From contig NZ_AP022563.1 of assembly GCF_010726645.1 (NCBI RefSeq), positions 2,542,001-2,606,000 on the forward strand: a DNA stretch of 64,000 nt, in the 5' to 3' direction. Below the pieces are notes generated by a model. It made no database searches. It saw only the letters and a list, made by a program, of their open reading frames with translations, and had not been told where the DNA came from. Positions 1 through 8,585 of the stretch are shown in pieces (positions within the stretch are counted from its first letter, which is position 1; each line of letters begins with the position of its first letter). The position numbers were made by a program, and so were the translations under genes. The DNA comes from Mycolicibacterium duvalii (GTDB lineage: Bacteria > Actinomycetota > Actinomycetes > Mycobacteriales > Mycobacteriaceae).

Positions 1-185
1 CCGTGCTCGACGAACCCGACGCGGCGCAGCGCCGCGCGGTGGCCGCGCGGGAGCGGCTCACCGCCGAATTCGCGTGGGGCACCGTCGCCGCGGAGACCGC
101 TCAGGTGTATCTGGCCGCCAAGCGGGCCGAACGTCGGCCGCAGCCGCGGCGTCCGATCGCGGAGCGCCCCCTGCCCGGCCGATGA
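1..185 (+). CDS. Glycosyltransferase, C-terminal fragment (5' end outside window)
   Basis: Only the last 60 residues are in the window; the frame is open from the left edge (first full codon at 3) to TGA at 183-185. The tail RLTAEFAWGTVAAETAQVY followed by an Arg/Pro-rich end is what GT4 glycosyltransferases and glycogen-synthase-like enzymes carry after the catalytic domain. By gene order this would be the orthologue of Rv3032, an alpha-1,4-glucosyltransferase of methylglucose lipopolysaccharide and glycogen synthesis. The family assignment is inferred from this short tail and from synteny with the convergent transferase at 289. The stop codon lies inside the first unit of a 32-bp tandem repeat. 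Confidence 0.65.
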   Translation, partial: VLDEPDAAQRRAVAARERLTAEFAWGTVAAETAQVYLAAKRAERRPQPRRPIAERPLPGR

Positions 186-288
186 GCGCTTGCGCGAAGA
201 GCCAACAAGACAGATGAGCGCTTGCGCGAAGAGCAAACAAAACAGATGAGCGCTTGCGCGAAGAGCAAACAAAACAGATGAGCGCTTG
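181..288. repeat. 32-bp tandem repeat, 3.4 copies, filling a convergent gene gap
   Basis: Units run 181-212, 213-244, 245-276 and a partial 277-288. Each begins GATGAGCGCTTGCGCGAAG and ends in an A/C-rich stretch. Units 2 and 3 are identical; unit 1 differs by two substitutions. The array starts at the stop codon of the upstream glycosyltransferase and ends at base 288, directly before the stop triplet of the convergent transferase (289-291). The period is not a multiple of three, so it is not a coding repeat, and there are no spacers, so it is not CRISPR. Confidence 0.95.
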
Positions 289-1026
289 TCAGCGGTCGGC
301 TTTCTTCCGTTCGATGTCGGCCAGTGCGGCCGCGAGTTCGGCGCGCTGGGCCGCCGAGGTCTCCCAGGACAGCTTGCGGTTCTTGACCACCTTGGCGGGC
401 GCGCCCACCGCGATCGAGAAATCCGGGATCTCGCCGCGCACCACCGCGTGCGAGCCCAGTACGCAGCCGCGACCGATCGAGGTGTTGCGCAGGACCGTGA
501 CCTTCACCCCGACCCACGTGTCGGGTCCGATCCGTACCGGCCCCTTGACGATGCCCTGATCCTTGATCGGCAGCTCGATGCTGTCCATCCGGTGGTCGAA
601 ATCGCAGATGTAACACCAGTCGGCCATCAGCACCGAGTCACCCAGCTCGATGTCGAGATAGGTGTTGATGACGTTGTCACGACCCAGCACGACCTTGTCG
701 CCGATGCGCAGCGAGCCCTCGTGACAGCGGATCGTGTTCTTGTCGCCGATGTGCACCCACCGGCCGATCTCCATCTGAGCCAGCTCCGGGGTGGCCTGAA
801 TCTCCACGCCCTTGCCCAAGAACACCATTCCCCGGGTGATGACGTGCGGGTTGGCCAGCTTGAATTTCAGCAGCCGCCAATAGCGCACCAGGTACCACGG
901 TGTGTAGGCGCGGTTTCTCACCACCCACTTCAGCGAGGCGGGCGTGATGAACTTGGCTTGCCGCGGGTCCCGCAGACGCGAGCCTCGCCAGCGCTTGTGC
1001 AGCGGCGCTCCCCACATCGTCGTCAT
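289..1026 (-). CDS. Hexapeptide-repeat acyltransferase-like transferase (Rv3034c type)
   Basis: A 245-aa protein with left-handed beta-helix hexapeptide repeats over roughly residues 95-215 (for example IGRWVHIGDKNTI and IGPDTWVGVKVTV) and the LGSHAVV...IAVGAPAKVVK ending typical of the LacA/WbbJ O-acetyltransferase fold. The family usually transfers acetyl or other acyl groups to sugars, in keeping with a polysaccharide glycosyltransferase next door. I chose the ATG at 1026 (MTTMWG). A GTG at 1074 in the same frame is possible but would add 16 residues lacking family features. The gene converges with the glycosyltransferase across the tandem repeat and is divergent from the lipoprotein gene at 1128. 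The substrate is unknown. Confidence 0.85.
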   Translation of the reverse strand: MTTMWGAPLHKRWRGSRLRDPRQAKFITPASLKWVVRNRAYTPWYLVRYWRLLKFKLANPHVITRGMVFLGKGVEIQATPELAQMEIGRWVHIGDKNTIRCHEGSLRIGDKVVLGRDNVINTYLDIELGDSVLMADWCYICDFDHRMDSIELPIKDQGIVKGPVRIGPDTWVGVKVTVLRNTSIGRGCVLGSHAVVRGEIPDFSIAVGAPAKVVKNRKLSWETSAAQRAELAAALADIERKKADR

Positions 1027-1127
1027 GGCCGGAAAGCCTACGCGAGCCGCAGGGTCGACAACGGTTACCCTCACGTGGGCTCGACAACGACACGCAGAGC
1101 CGCTCCGTGGACAGCAGAAGGGATCCC

Positions 1128-2408
1128 GTGCTCCGGCGAATCATCGTGGTGGCCGCGGCGACGCTGCTCACCGGAACGGTCGCAAGCTGCGGTAGCGCCG
1201 ACTCCTGGGTCGAGGCCAAGCCGGCCGAATCGTGGGCTGCGCAATACGCCGATGCCGCCAACAGCAGCCGGTCACCGGTGCGCGGAGCCGAACGGCTGCG
1301 CCTGGAGTGGAGCCGGTCGGTCAAAGGTGAGCTGGGCGCACAGGCCGCGTTCAGCCCGAGCGACTACCTGGCGCTCAACGCCCAGACCGAGGCTGGCTGC
1401 TCGCTGATGGTCTGGGAGGCCGACAATCGGGCGCGGCAACGCTGGTGCACCCGCTTGGTGCAGGGCGGTCCGGCGTCCAGCCCGCTGTTCGACGGGTTCG
1501 ACAACGTCTACATCGGCCAGCCCGGTGCGGTCCTGGCGTTCCCGCCGACGCAGTGGATCCGGTGGCGGCGACCGGTGATCGGCATGCCGACGACGATGCG
1601 CATCCTCGATCCCGGGCATCTGCTGGTGGTCACCCACCTGGGCCAGGCGCTGGTCTTCGACGCCCACCGCGGGACTGTGGTCGGGACGACGCTGGATCTG
1701 GTCGACGGTGTGGATCCGACCGACTCCGAGCGCGGGCTCGCCGATTGTCTGCCCGCCCGGCGGGGGTGCCCGGTCGCGGCCGCCCCCGCGTACTCCGATG
1801 CGTCCCGGCTGGTGGTGCTGACGCTGTGGGAGCCCGGCGCCGCGGAGCCGGTGCTGGTCGGGTTGCGCTACCGGCCCGGGCAGACACCGTTGCTGGCGCG
1901 CGAATGGACCAGCGACGCGGTCGGCGGCGGCCCGTTGGCCAGCCCCGTGCTCTCCGCCGACGGCGACACCGTCTACGTCAACGGGCGCGACGAGCGGCTG
2001 TGGGCGCTCAACAGCGATGACGGCACCGCGCGCTGGTCGGTGCCGCTGGGTTATCTGGCGCAGACCCCGCCTGCGGTCGCCCCCGACGGACTGGTCGTGG
2101 CCGGCGGCGGCCCGGGCGCCGAACTGACCGCGGTGCGCGACAACGGCGACGCCGCCGAGATCGCCTGGACCCGCGATGACGTCGAGCCGCTGACCACCAC
2201 CAGCCTCGCCGGCGTCGGCTACGTCGTCGTCCGGGACGGCGCGGACGGACTGGCGCTGGCCACCGTGGACCCCGACGACGGAGAGCAGATCGACACCTAT
2301 CCCCTGCCGGGCGCCACCGGGTGGCCGGTGGGCGTCTCGGTCGCCCACGATGGTCGCGTCGTGACCGCCACCAGCGACGGCCGCGTGTACGGCTTCGCTC
2401 CGTCCTGA
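1128..2408 (+). CDS. PQQ/beta-propeller repeat lipoprotein (Rv3035 type)
   Basis: A 426-aa exported protein. The N-terminus (MLRRIIVVAAATLLTG) leads into a lipobox TVASC, so it should be lipid-anchored on the outer face of the membrane. The body contains repeated beta-propeller blades of the PQQ-like type (AFSPSDYLALN, VYVNGRDERLWALNSDDG, VTATSDGRVYGF). The GTG at 1128 is preceded at correct spacing by AGAAGGGA; an in-frame GTG at 1107 lacks such a site. No cofactor-binding residues can be assigned, and such propellers often serve as scaffolds. It is transcribed away from the transferase at 289-1026. Confidence 0.85.
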   Translation: MLRRIIVVAAATLLTGTVASCGSADSWVEAKPAESWAAQYADAANSSRSPVRGAERLRLEWSRSVKGELGAQAAFSPSDYLALNAQTEAGCSLMVWEADNRARQRWCTRLVQGGPASSPLFDGFDNVYIGQPGAVLAFPPTQWIRWRRPVIGMPTTMRILDPGHLLVVTHLGQALVFDAHRGTVVGTTLDLVDGVDPTDSERGLADCLPARRGCPVAAAPAYSDASRLVVLTLWEPGAAEPVLVGLRYRPGQTPLLAREWTSDAVGGGPLASPVLSADGDTVYVNGRDERLWALNSDDGTARWSVPLGYLAQTPPAVAPDGLVVAGGGPGAELTAVRDNGDAAEIAWTRDDVEPLTTTSLAGVGYVVVRDGADGLALATVDPDDGEQIDTYPLPGATGWPVGVSVAHDGRVVTATSDGRVYGFAPS

Positions 2409-2524
2409 CCGCGGCGAAGCGCAACACACGCGTCACGAGTCGGTAATACCGATCTTGCGAGCGGGTGCCAGCATGCACACTCAGATGGGCCGAGCATGTC
2501 GAGCAACCGAACAAGGGGACGCGG

Positions 2525-4072
2525 GTGTCGGAATTCCTCAGTGCGCTCAATGACCTGGTCTGGCACGAGACCCTGGTCTATCTGTGTCTGGCCGCCGGCA
2601 TCTACTTCTCGGTCAGGTCACGGTTCGTCCAGGTGCGCCAGGTTCCGGAGATGGTGCGCCTCATGCTCCGGGGCGAGAAGTCGCCGTCCGGTGTGTCCAG
2701 CTTCCAGGCGCTGACGATGTCGCTGGCCGGACGGGTCGGAACCGGCAACATCGCCGGTGTCGCCACCGCGATCGCGTTCGGCGGGCCCGGTGCCCTGTTC
2801 TGGATGTGGACGGTGGCGTTCCTCGGCGCGTCCACGTCGTTCGTGGAGTGCACGCTCGGCCAGATCTACAAGCAACGCGACAGGCTCACCGGTGAATACC
2901 GCGGCGGCCCGGCGTACTACTTGAGCACCGCGCTGTCCCACACGGCGGCGGCCGGCGCGATGAAGGTGTACGGCTACGTGTTCGCCGCGGTCACCATTCT
3001 GGCGATGGGTCTGCTGCTGCCCAGCGTGCAGTCCAACTCGATGGCCTCGGCGATGAACTCCGCCTGGGGGTTCTCGAAATGGTGGGTGGCCGTCGGCACC
3101 GTCATCGTGCTGGCCTTCGTGATCATCGGCGGCGTCAAGCGGATCGCCACGTTCGCCTCGATCGTGGTGCCGTTCATGGCCGCCGTCTACATCCTGTTGG
3201 CGCTGGTGGTGGTGTTGCTCAACGCGGGAGAGGTTCCGGGCATCATCTCGCTGATCTTCTCGAGTGCGTTCGGCGTCGACGCGGCGTTCGGCGCGATCAT
3301 CGGCGCGGCGGTCATGTGGGGCGTCAAGCGCGGCATCTACTCCAACGAGGCCGGCCAGGGCACCGGCCCGCACGCCGCGGCCGCCGCCGAGGTGTCCCAT
3401 CCGGCCAAGCAGGGCCTGGTGCAGGCGTTCGCGGTCTACGTCGACACGCTGTTCATCTGCTCGGCGACCGGGTTCCTGATCCTCTCGACCGGGGCGTACC
3501 GGGTTTTCGAGGGTGAGAGCGCCGACGGGGCGGTGATCCGCGAGGGCGGCGACATCCTGCCGGCCGGTGCCGAGGTCGGGCCGGCGTTCGCCCAGACCGG
3601 CTTCGACACGCTGTGGAGCGGTGCGGGGTCCAGCTTCATCGCGGTGTCGCTGATGTTCTTCTGCATCACCACGATCATCGCCTACTACTACATGGCCGAG
3701 ACGAACCTGCGGTTCCTGCTGGGCAAGGCGGCCACCGTCGAGGTGCCGCTGATCCGCGGCACCGTGGGTTCCAACGTGACGATGCTGCTGCAGGCCCTGG
3801 TCCTGGTGTCGGTCACGATCGGCGCGGTCTCGACGGCGTCGGAGGCATGGACGCTGGGTGACATCGGCGTCGGCCTGATGGCCTGGCTGAACATCATCGG
3901 CATCATCATCCTGCAGCAACCCGCCTACAAGGCCCTCTGGGACTACGAGAAGCAGAAGAAGCAGGGCCTGGACCCGACGTTCGACCCCGTGGCTCTGGGC
4001 ATCAAGAACGCCGCCTTCTGGGAGAACTACAAGCCCGCCGGCAAGGACAAGGCGCCGACGTCTACGGCGTGA
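2525..4072 (+). CDS. Sodium:alanine/glycine symporter (AGCS family)
   Basis: A 515-aa polytopic protein with about ten hydrophobic helices. AGCS signatures are visible: the early GRVGTGNIAGVATAIAFGGPGALFWMW segment (first 20 residues GRVGTGNIAGVATAIAFGGP), and the later GVKRGIYSNEAGQGTGPHAA motif. The family imports alanine or glycine with Na+. The start is GTG 2525 after AAGGGGA; upstream in-frame codons have no family match. It sits between the Rv3035-like and Rv3036c-like genes, where I know of no counterpart in M. tuberculosis, so it is probably a lineage-specific gain. Its 3' end overlaps the convergent TB22.2-like gene by 11 bp. Confidence 0.92.
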   Translation: MSEFLSALNDLVWHETLVYLCLAAGIYFSVRSRFVQVRQVPEMVRLMLRGEKSPSGVSSFQALTMSLAGRVGTGNIAGVATAIAFGGPGALFWMWTVAFLGASTSFVECTLGQIYKQRDRLTGEYRGGPAYYLSTALSHTAAAGAMKVYGYVFAAVTILAMGLLLPSVQSNSMASAMNSAWGFSKWWVAVGTVIVLAFVIIGGVKRIATFASIVVPFMAAVYILLALVVVLLNAGEVPGIISLIFSSAFGVDAAFGAIIGAAVMWGVKRGIYSNEAGQGTGPHAAAAAEVSHPAKQGLVQAFAVYVDTLFICSATGFLILSTGAYRVFEGESADGAVIREGGDILPAGAEVGPAFAQTGFDTLWSGAGSSFIAVSLMFFCITTIIAYYYMAETNLRFLLGKAATVEVPLIRGTVGSNVTMLLQALVLVSVTIGAVSTASEAWTLGDIGVGLMAWLNIIGIIILQQPAYKALWDYEKQKKQGLDPTFDPVALGIKNAAFWENYKPAGKDKAPTSTA

Positions 4073-4772
4073 CCACCGGCGGCAGCGCCAGCACGTCGGC
4101 GATCGCCGACCGCGGCACGGCCGCACGCAGAGCACCACCGGCACCGGGCATCACCTCGCCCTGACCGAAGAAGAAGATCACTTCATCGTCGGTCAGCACG
4201 AATTCCTGGTACTTGGCCGGATCGAGGCCGTCGGCCGGTGTGATCGGCGAGTCCACCCCGAGCTGGCGCGACACCTCGGACTGCACGATCGGATAGATCA
4301 CCTCGAGCGGCTGGGTGTCCGGTTTGAACAGCGTGTCGAACGTGATCGGCGCCTGCTTGACCACATCCCAGTTGAACGCCTTGTACCAGGTCTGCGGATG
4401 GGCGCCGCCGACGTTCTCGTAGACCTCGAAGACCACGCTGCGCGTGCCGGCGTCATCGGGGCCGCTGCGATAACCGGTCCCCCGGCCGTCGAGCACGTAG
4501 GGCAGGTTCCAGGCCCCCGACATGTCCGCGACGTTGACGAAACCGTCTCGGGTCTGGGTCAGGTACGCCGCCAGCGCCTGCTGATCGGGGTAGTCGACGG
4601 GGAAGGTGAAGTCGACCCGGTAGGAGGGTTGCTCCATGTGCACCCGGCAGATCTGGTCGGCGTCGACGACACCCCCGAGCTGTGTGCACGCCGGCTGGGC
4701 CGCGGCTGCCGGAGCGGCCAACCAGCCGGCGACGACACCGGCGGTCAGCAACGCTGTGGCGACAATGCGCAT
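4062..4772 (-). CDS. Secreted TB22.2/MPT64-like protein (RsiV/DUF3298 type)
   Basis: A 236-aa protein with a clear signal peptide (MRIVATALLTAGVVAGWLAA, cleavage after PAAAAQ) and a mature domain of the MPT64/TB22.2 type with a DUF3298-like C-terminal half (residues ~130-225, including FDTLFKPDTQPLEVIYPIVQ). The M. tuberculosis counterpart, Rv3036c, has been reported as a secreted antigen with esterase activity; whether that holds here is inference. ATG 4772 has GAGGA five bases upstream and is preferred over GTG 4784. The gene converges with the symporter and overlaps it by 11 bp. Confidence 0.85.
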   Translation of the reverse strand: MRIVATALLTAGVVAGWLAAPAAAAQPACTQLGGVVDADQICRVHMEQPSYRVDFTFPVDYPDQQALAAYLTQTRDGFVNVADMSGAWNLPYVLDGRGTGYRSGPDDAGTRSVVFEVYENVGGAHPQTWYKAFNWDVVKQAPITFDTLFKPDTQPLEVIYPIVQSEVSRQLGVDSPITPADGLDPAKYQEFVLTDDEVIFFFGQGEVMPGAGGALRAAVPRSAIADVLALPPVVTP

Positions 4773-4836
4773 GGACGTCCTCACCTTCGGCGCCGCATCG
4801 GACTTCGGCGCACCTGACGCCAGGGTACGTCAGCGA

Positions 4837-5979
4837 TCAACGTGACGGACGACATATGAATGCCGTTGCCCGGCTTGACGCTTTCGCCCCCAGCCGCGTG
4901 ATCAGCACCGATGCTCGCTCGGGCCCGCGCAGCCGCAGCCGCTTGCGCAGCACATCCGGGTCCACGTCGACGCCGCGCACCAGGATCTCCACGGCCCCGA
5001 CCCGGCGCGCCCACAGCGCCTGCCGGAGGTGACGTTCACTGAACGCCAGTTGCTCGAGCACCTCGAAACCGCGCATGCCGGCCGGTAACCGGTCTCCGGA
5101 CAGGTAGGCGATGTCGGGGTCGATCTGCCACAGCCCGTGCCGCGCCGCATAATGGCGCACCAGTCCCGCGCGCACCACCGCCCCGTCGGGATCGATCAGC
5201 CACCGTCCGGCGGGCGCGACACCGCAGTCGTCGGGATCGGCGTCGGTGAGCTGCTCGCCGGAGTCCAGAACGGTCGCCCGGCGGCGCACCCCGGCGCCGA
5301 GTCCGCGCGACCACAGGCACGCTTCACGCACGCTGCCGCGCATCGACGTGATCTCCACCTCGCCGTCGAATCCCATGGCCTCGACGGCGGTGAAATCGAT
5401 TCCGGGAGCGCACTTCACCGCGAAGTCCCGGCCACGCAAGACCTCGAGGAGATCGTCGAGGGGCGGCGCATAGGCGCGAGGATCGAACCGCCGGCCCGAC
5501 GCGTCGCGGCGGGCCGGGTCGGCCACGATCACGGCATCGGAGGTGACCGGTCGCAGCGCATCGGCCCGGCACAGCGGCACCGACGGACCCACGTTGTGCC
5601 GGGCCATCGCGAGCCGCACCGCGTCGATGTCGGTTCCCAGCACGAATTCCGCGTGATCTTTCAGGGCCGCGAGCTCGGCTCCGATCGAGCAGGTGGCATC
5701 GTGCACCGTCCGCCCGGCCAGGCGACGGGCGCGGTGTGCCGCCACCGTCGCGGCGGTGGCCTGCTGCAGCGCGGCGTCGGTGAACAGCCACTGCGCGGAG
5801 CCGGGCAATTTGGCCAGGGCCCTGCGGCGCAGTTGCACCGTCTCCACCAGCACCGCCGCCCGATCACCGAAATCCCTTCGTAGCGCGGCGATGTCGGCGA
5901 TCAACGTCGATGTGCTCAGCGCCCGGGCACCGACCTGTACCAGTGCCTCGCGGCCGGTCCGGCTGCCGAGGTATCGCAC
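4837..5979 (-). CDS. THUMP-like/class I SAM methyltransferase-like protein (Rv3037c type)
   Basis: About 380 aa. The central region has a SAM-type Rossmann core (HDATCSIGAELAALK around residues 95-110, VLGTDIDAVRLAMARHNV, ADALRP, then VIVADPARRDASGRRF), and the C-terminal ~100 residues match the THUMP-like domain of actinobacterial conserved hypotheticals. Role probably in RNA or protein modification; substrate unknown. The start is problematic. The conserved N-terminus appears to begin EFTLEDVRYL, where the codon before E is GTA, fused to the methyltransferase stop (GTAG). The first standard start is GTG 5979, preceded by GAGG, and I use it. The gene is 17 bp downstream of the methyltransferase stop with this start. 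Confidence 0.8.
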   Translation of the reverse strand: MRYLGSRTGREALVQVGARALSTSTLIADIAALRRDFGDRAAVLVETVQLRRRALAKLPGSAQWLFTDAALQQATAATVAAHRARRLAGRTVHDATCSIGAELAALKDHAEFVLGTDIDAVRLAMARHNVGPSVPLCRADALRPVTSDAVIVADPARRDASGRRFDPRAYAPPLDDLLEVLRGRDFAVKCAPGIDFTAVEAMGFDGEVEITSMRGSVREACLWSRGLGAGVRRRATVLDSGEQLTDADPDDCGVAPAGRWLIDPDGAVVRAGLVRHYAARHGLWQIDPDIAYLSGDRLPAGMRGFEVLEQLAFSERHLRQALWARRVGAVEILVRGVDVDPDVLRKRLRLRGPERASVLITRLGAKASSRATAFICRPSR

Positions 5980-5996
5980 GTCCTCGAGGGTGAACT

Positions 5997-6995
5997 CTAC
6001 GACGGCTTGACCCCGGTGATCATCACGTTGTAGAACCAGCCCTTCGGCACCACCCGGCGCCAGAGGTTGGCGTCGACCCACGACAAAGTGGTCCAGCTGT
6101 TGAACGCGAATTTCGCCCAACCCCAGCCCAACCGGCCGGGCGGCACCGCGGCCTCGAAGGTGCGGACCGGCCATCCGAGCATCGCCGCGGTGAATTCCTC
6201 ACTGGCCGTGCGGACCTCGACCGCGCCGGCATTGGCCGCCATGCGCTCGAGGTCGGCCGGGTCGAAGGTGTGCAGGTCGACGACGGCCTCGAGCGCCGCG
6301 GCGCGTGAGGACTCGTCGAGCTCTTCCTGCGGGCGGCGCCAGCCGGCCAGCACCGGCAACTTGGTCACGTTCGTCGTGAGGCGCCATGTCAGCGTGGACA
6401 ATTCACGCGCATAGCGGTTACCGACGGTCGTGGGCTCGCCGGCGAACACGAAGCGTCCCCCGGGCTTGAGCACCCGAACCACCTCGCGCAGTGAGAGCTC
6501 CACGTCGGGGATGTGGTGGAGCACGGCATGCCCGACGACCAGGTCGAACGTGTTGTCGTCGTAGGGGATCCCCTCGGCATCGGCGACGCGGCCGTCGATG
6601 TCGAGACCGAGGGACTGTCCGTTGCGGGTGGCGACCTTGACCATGCCCGGCGACAGATCGGTCACCGACCCGCGCCGCGCCACCCCGGCCTGGATGAGGT
6701 TGAGCAGAAAAAAGCCGGTACCGCACCCGAGCTCGAGCGCCCGGTCATAGGGCAGCTCTCGCTGGACGTCCTCGGGCACCGCAGCGTCGAACCGGCCCCG
6801 GGCGTAGTCCACGCACCGCTGGTCGTAGGAGATCGACCACTTGTCGTCGTAGGTCTCGGCCTCCCAGTCGTGGTAGAGCACCTGGGCCAGCTTCGAGTCG
6901 TGCATCGCGGCCTCGACCTGCTCCTGGGTGGCGTGCGGCTGCGGAGCCGGGAGGGCGACCTCAGGGTGGGCGCCGGTTTCCTTCGTTTCCGTCAT
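5997..6995 (-). CDS. Class I SAM-dependent methyltransferase (Rv3038c type)
   Basis: A 332-aa protein with the standard methyltransferase motif I ALELGCGTGFFLLNL (residues ~90-105), motif II/post-I ADAEGIPYDDNTFDLVVGHA and LKPGGRFVFAGEP. This is the Ubie/Methyltransf_11 arrangement, for small-molecule methylation. ATG 6995 (MTETKETG) is the start; longer in-frame versions lack homology. It is the second of a run of minus-strand genes (ABC ATPase, NUDIX, echA, this gene, THUMP-like) packed with gaps of 0-25 bp, so probably one operon. The stop TAG (5999-5997) abuts the expected beginning of the THUMP-like protein. The substrate is unknown. Confidence 0.88.
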   Translation of the reverse strand: MTETKETGAHPEVALPAPQPHATQEQVEAAMHDSKLAQVLYHDWEAETYDDKWSISYDQRCVDYARGRFDAAVPEDVQRELPYDRALELGCGTGFFLLNLIQAGVARRGSVTDLSPGMVKVATRNGQSLGLDIDGRVADAEGIPYDDNTFDLVVGHAVLHHIPDVELSLREVVRVLKPGGRFVFAGEPTTVGNRYARELSTLTWRLTTNVTKLPVLAGWRRPQEELDESSRAAALEAVVDLHTFDPADLERMAANAGAVEVRTASEEFTAAMLGWPVRTFEAAVPPGRLGWGWAKFAFNSWTTLSWVDANLWRRVVPKGWFYNVMITGVKPS

Positions 6996-7005
6996 GCAGG
7001 GCAGC

Positions 7006-7701
7006 CTAACGTCCGGGGCCGGGCGGGCCGGCGGCGAGCACGTCCTGGGCACCGAACGCTGCCTTGGCCGCGGCCAGTACCCGTGAGGGGTACTCCAGGA
7101 GGCGCGCTGCCCAGGCCACCGCCGCGTCGTAGACCGTGTCCGGTGCCACCAGTTCGTCGACGAGCCCGAGCGCGAGTGCCTCCCGGGCGTCGACGAACCG
7201 CCCGCTGAACACCAGGTCTTTGGCCTTGCTTTGCCCGATCGTCTCGGCCAGGCGCCGGCTGCCGACCGGGCCGGGGGCCAGCCCGGCGAGGATTTCCGTC
7301 GCCCCGAACTTGACGTTGTCGCCGCTGACGCGCCAGTCCGCGGCCAGGGCCAGCGTCATGCCCGCACCGAGGGCGTAGCCGGTGATCGCGGCGACGGTGG
7401 GCTTGGACAGCGCGGCAAGCGCCTCGACGGCGTCCCGGCGTACCCGCGCCGCCAGGTCCGCCTCCGCGGGATTCAACGTCCGCAGCTCCGGCATGTCGTC
7501 ACCGGCGGAGAAGATCTCGTGGCCACCGAAGAGCACCACGGCGGTGACGTCGTCCCGCCGGTCGAGGTCGGCGACGGCGGCGGAGATCTCCCGGTACACC
7601 TGCCGGGTGAGGGCGTTGGTGGGCGGCCGCGACCACAACAGCGTGGCCAGCCCGTCGGGGACGTCGCCCGCCGCGGGCACCACGCTGACGAACTCGGTCA
7701 C
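7006..7701 (-). CDS. echA17: Enoyl-CoA hydratase/isomerase family protein (EchA17 type)
   Basis: A 231-aa crotonase-fold protein. It has the acyl-CoA oxyanion-hole motifs [15 protein letters not shown] (residues ~60-73) and [19 protein letters not shown] (~106-125), and the later [18 protein letters not shown] segment. Crotonases hydrate trans-2-enoyl-CoA in beta-oxidation. Here the position of one catalytic Glu is occupied by the TEILAGLAP loop, as in EchA-type paralogues, so the activity is uncertain. The protein is slightly short at the C-terminus (APGPPGPGR). The GTG start at 7701 overlaps the NUDIX stop by 4 bp (GTGA), indicating translational coupling. Confidence 0.87.
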   Translation of the reverse strand: MTEFVSVVPAAGDVPDGLATLLWSRPPTNALTRQVYREISAAVADLDRRDDVTAVVLFGGHEIFSAGDDMPELRTLNPAEADLAARVRRDAVEALAALSKPTVAAITGYALGAGMTLALAADWRVSGDNVKFGATEILAGLAPGPVGSRRLAETIGQSKAKDLVFSGRFVDAREALALGLVDELVAPDTVYDAAVAWAARLLEYPSRVLAAAKAAFGAQDVLAAGPPGPGR

Positions 7702-8561
7702 GCGAGCGGGGCCCCGTCGGTGTATCCCTGGGGTGCGCGCCGGTTGCGGGCCTGGTTGTAGCGGTCGCTGTTGAAGAACTCGATCTCCCAGTTGCCGTTC
7801 TTCTCGGCGGCCAGCGACGGCTCGATCGCGACGATCTGCCGCTCGACGGCCAGCACCTCCCCGACTGTGCGACCGTTGAGCGCGTCGAGTTGCGTCCAGG
7901 TCGGCGGCAGCAGGAACGTGCGGCCCTCGGCGAAATCGTCGAGCGCGGCCTGCGGCGTGACCCAGCCCGCTTTGTCGGTCTCGGTGTTGTCGCCGTCGGC
8001 CCGCTGGCCCTGGGGCAGTGCCCCGACGAAGAAGTACGTGTCATAGCGGCGGGTGCGTTCCTCTTTCGGCGTCACCCAGTTCGCCCACGGTCGCAGTAGA
8101 TCGGCACGCAGCATCAGGTTCTCCGAGCGCAGGAACTCGCCGAACGACAGCGACTTGTTCTCCAGTGCAGCGCGCTGTTCGCGGTACACCGACGCGTCGT
8201 CGACGAGCAGATCCGGGTCGTCGGCGGCCCCGGCGAAGAGCACCCCGGACTCCTCGAAGGTCTCCCTGGCCGCGGCGCAGACCAGCGCCGCGGCGAGTCC
8301 GGCATCGATGCCGAAGCGGTGCGCCCACCAGTTGCGGTCGGGTCCGTGCCAGGCGACGTCGGCGTCGCGGTCCCGGTCGTCGACGCCGCCGCCGGGAAAC
8401 ACCATCACCCCGGCGACGAAGTCCATCGCCGAATGGCGGCGCATCAGGAACACCTCGAGGCCGTCAGCGGAGCCGGTGGTCTCGTCGCGGATCAGCATCA
8501 CGGTCGCGGCGGGCCGCGGCACCAGCGGGGCCTCGGCCGCGGGGTCGAGTGGGGCGGTCAT
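7698..8561 (-). CDS. NUDIX hydrolase (Rv3040c type)
   Basis: A 287-aa protein with a large NUDIX domain. The Nudix box is split by an insertion: GGGVDDRD near residue 55, then [15 protein letters not shown] at ~95-110, which supplies the REx2EExG-like helix that binds Mg2+. Long NUDIX proteins of this type (NUDT19-like) act on CoA or acyl-CoA. That fits the adjacent crotonase, but substrate choice is inference. The stop overlaps the echA17 start by 4 bp, and it lies 24 bp downstream of the ABC ATPase gene in the same strand run. Confidence 0.87.
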   Translation of the reverse strand: MTAPLDPAAEAPLVPRPAATVMLIRDETTGSADGLEVFLMRRHSAMDFVAGVMVFPGGGVDDRDRDADVAWHGPDRNWWAHRFGIDAGLAAALVCAAARETFEESGVLFAGAADDPDLLVDDASVYREQRAALENKSLSFGEFLRSENLMLRADLLRPWANWVTPKEERTRRYDTYFFVGALPQGQRADGDNTETDKAGWVTPQAALDDFAEGRTFLLPPTWTQLDALNGRTVGEVLAVERQIVAIEPSLAAEKNGNWEIEFFNSDRYNQARNRRAPQGYTDGAPLA

Positions 8562-8585
8562 GTCTGCTCCTCTGCAGTCTGGCCG

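Noticed and set aside
181..288. Possible CRISPR array
   Set aside because: Repeats are directly adjacent without spacers and there are no cas genes; it is a plain tandem repeat.
2409..2524. Glycine riboswitch in front of the AGCS symporter
   Set aside because: I could not find the conserved glycine-aptamer cores in the 116-bp leader.
2618..4144. 508-codon minus-strand open frame opposite the AGCS symporter
   Set aside because: Shadow of a membrane-protein gene: low-complexity Arg/Gly/His composition.
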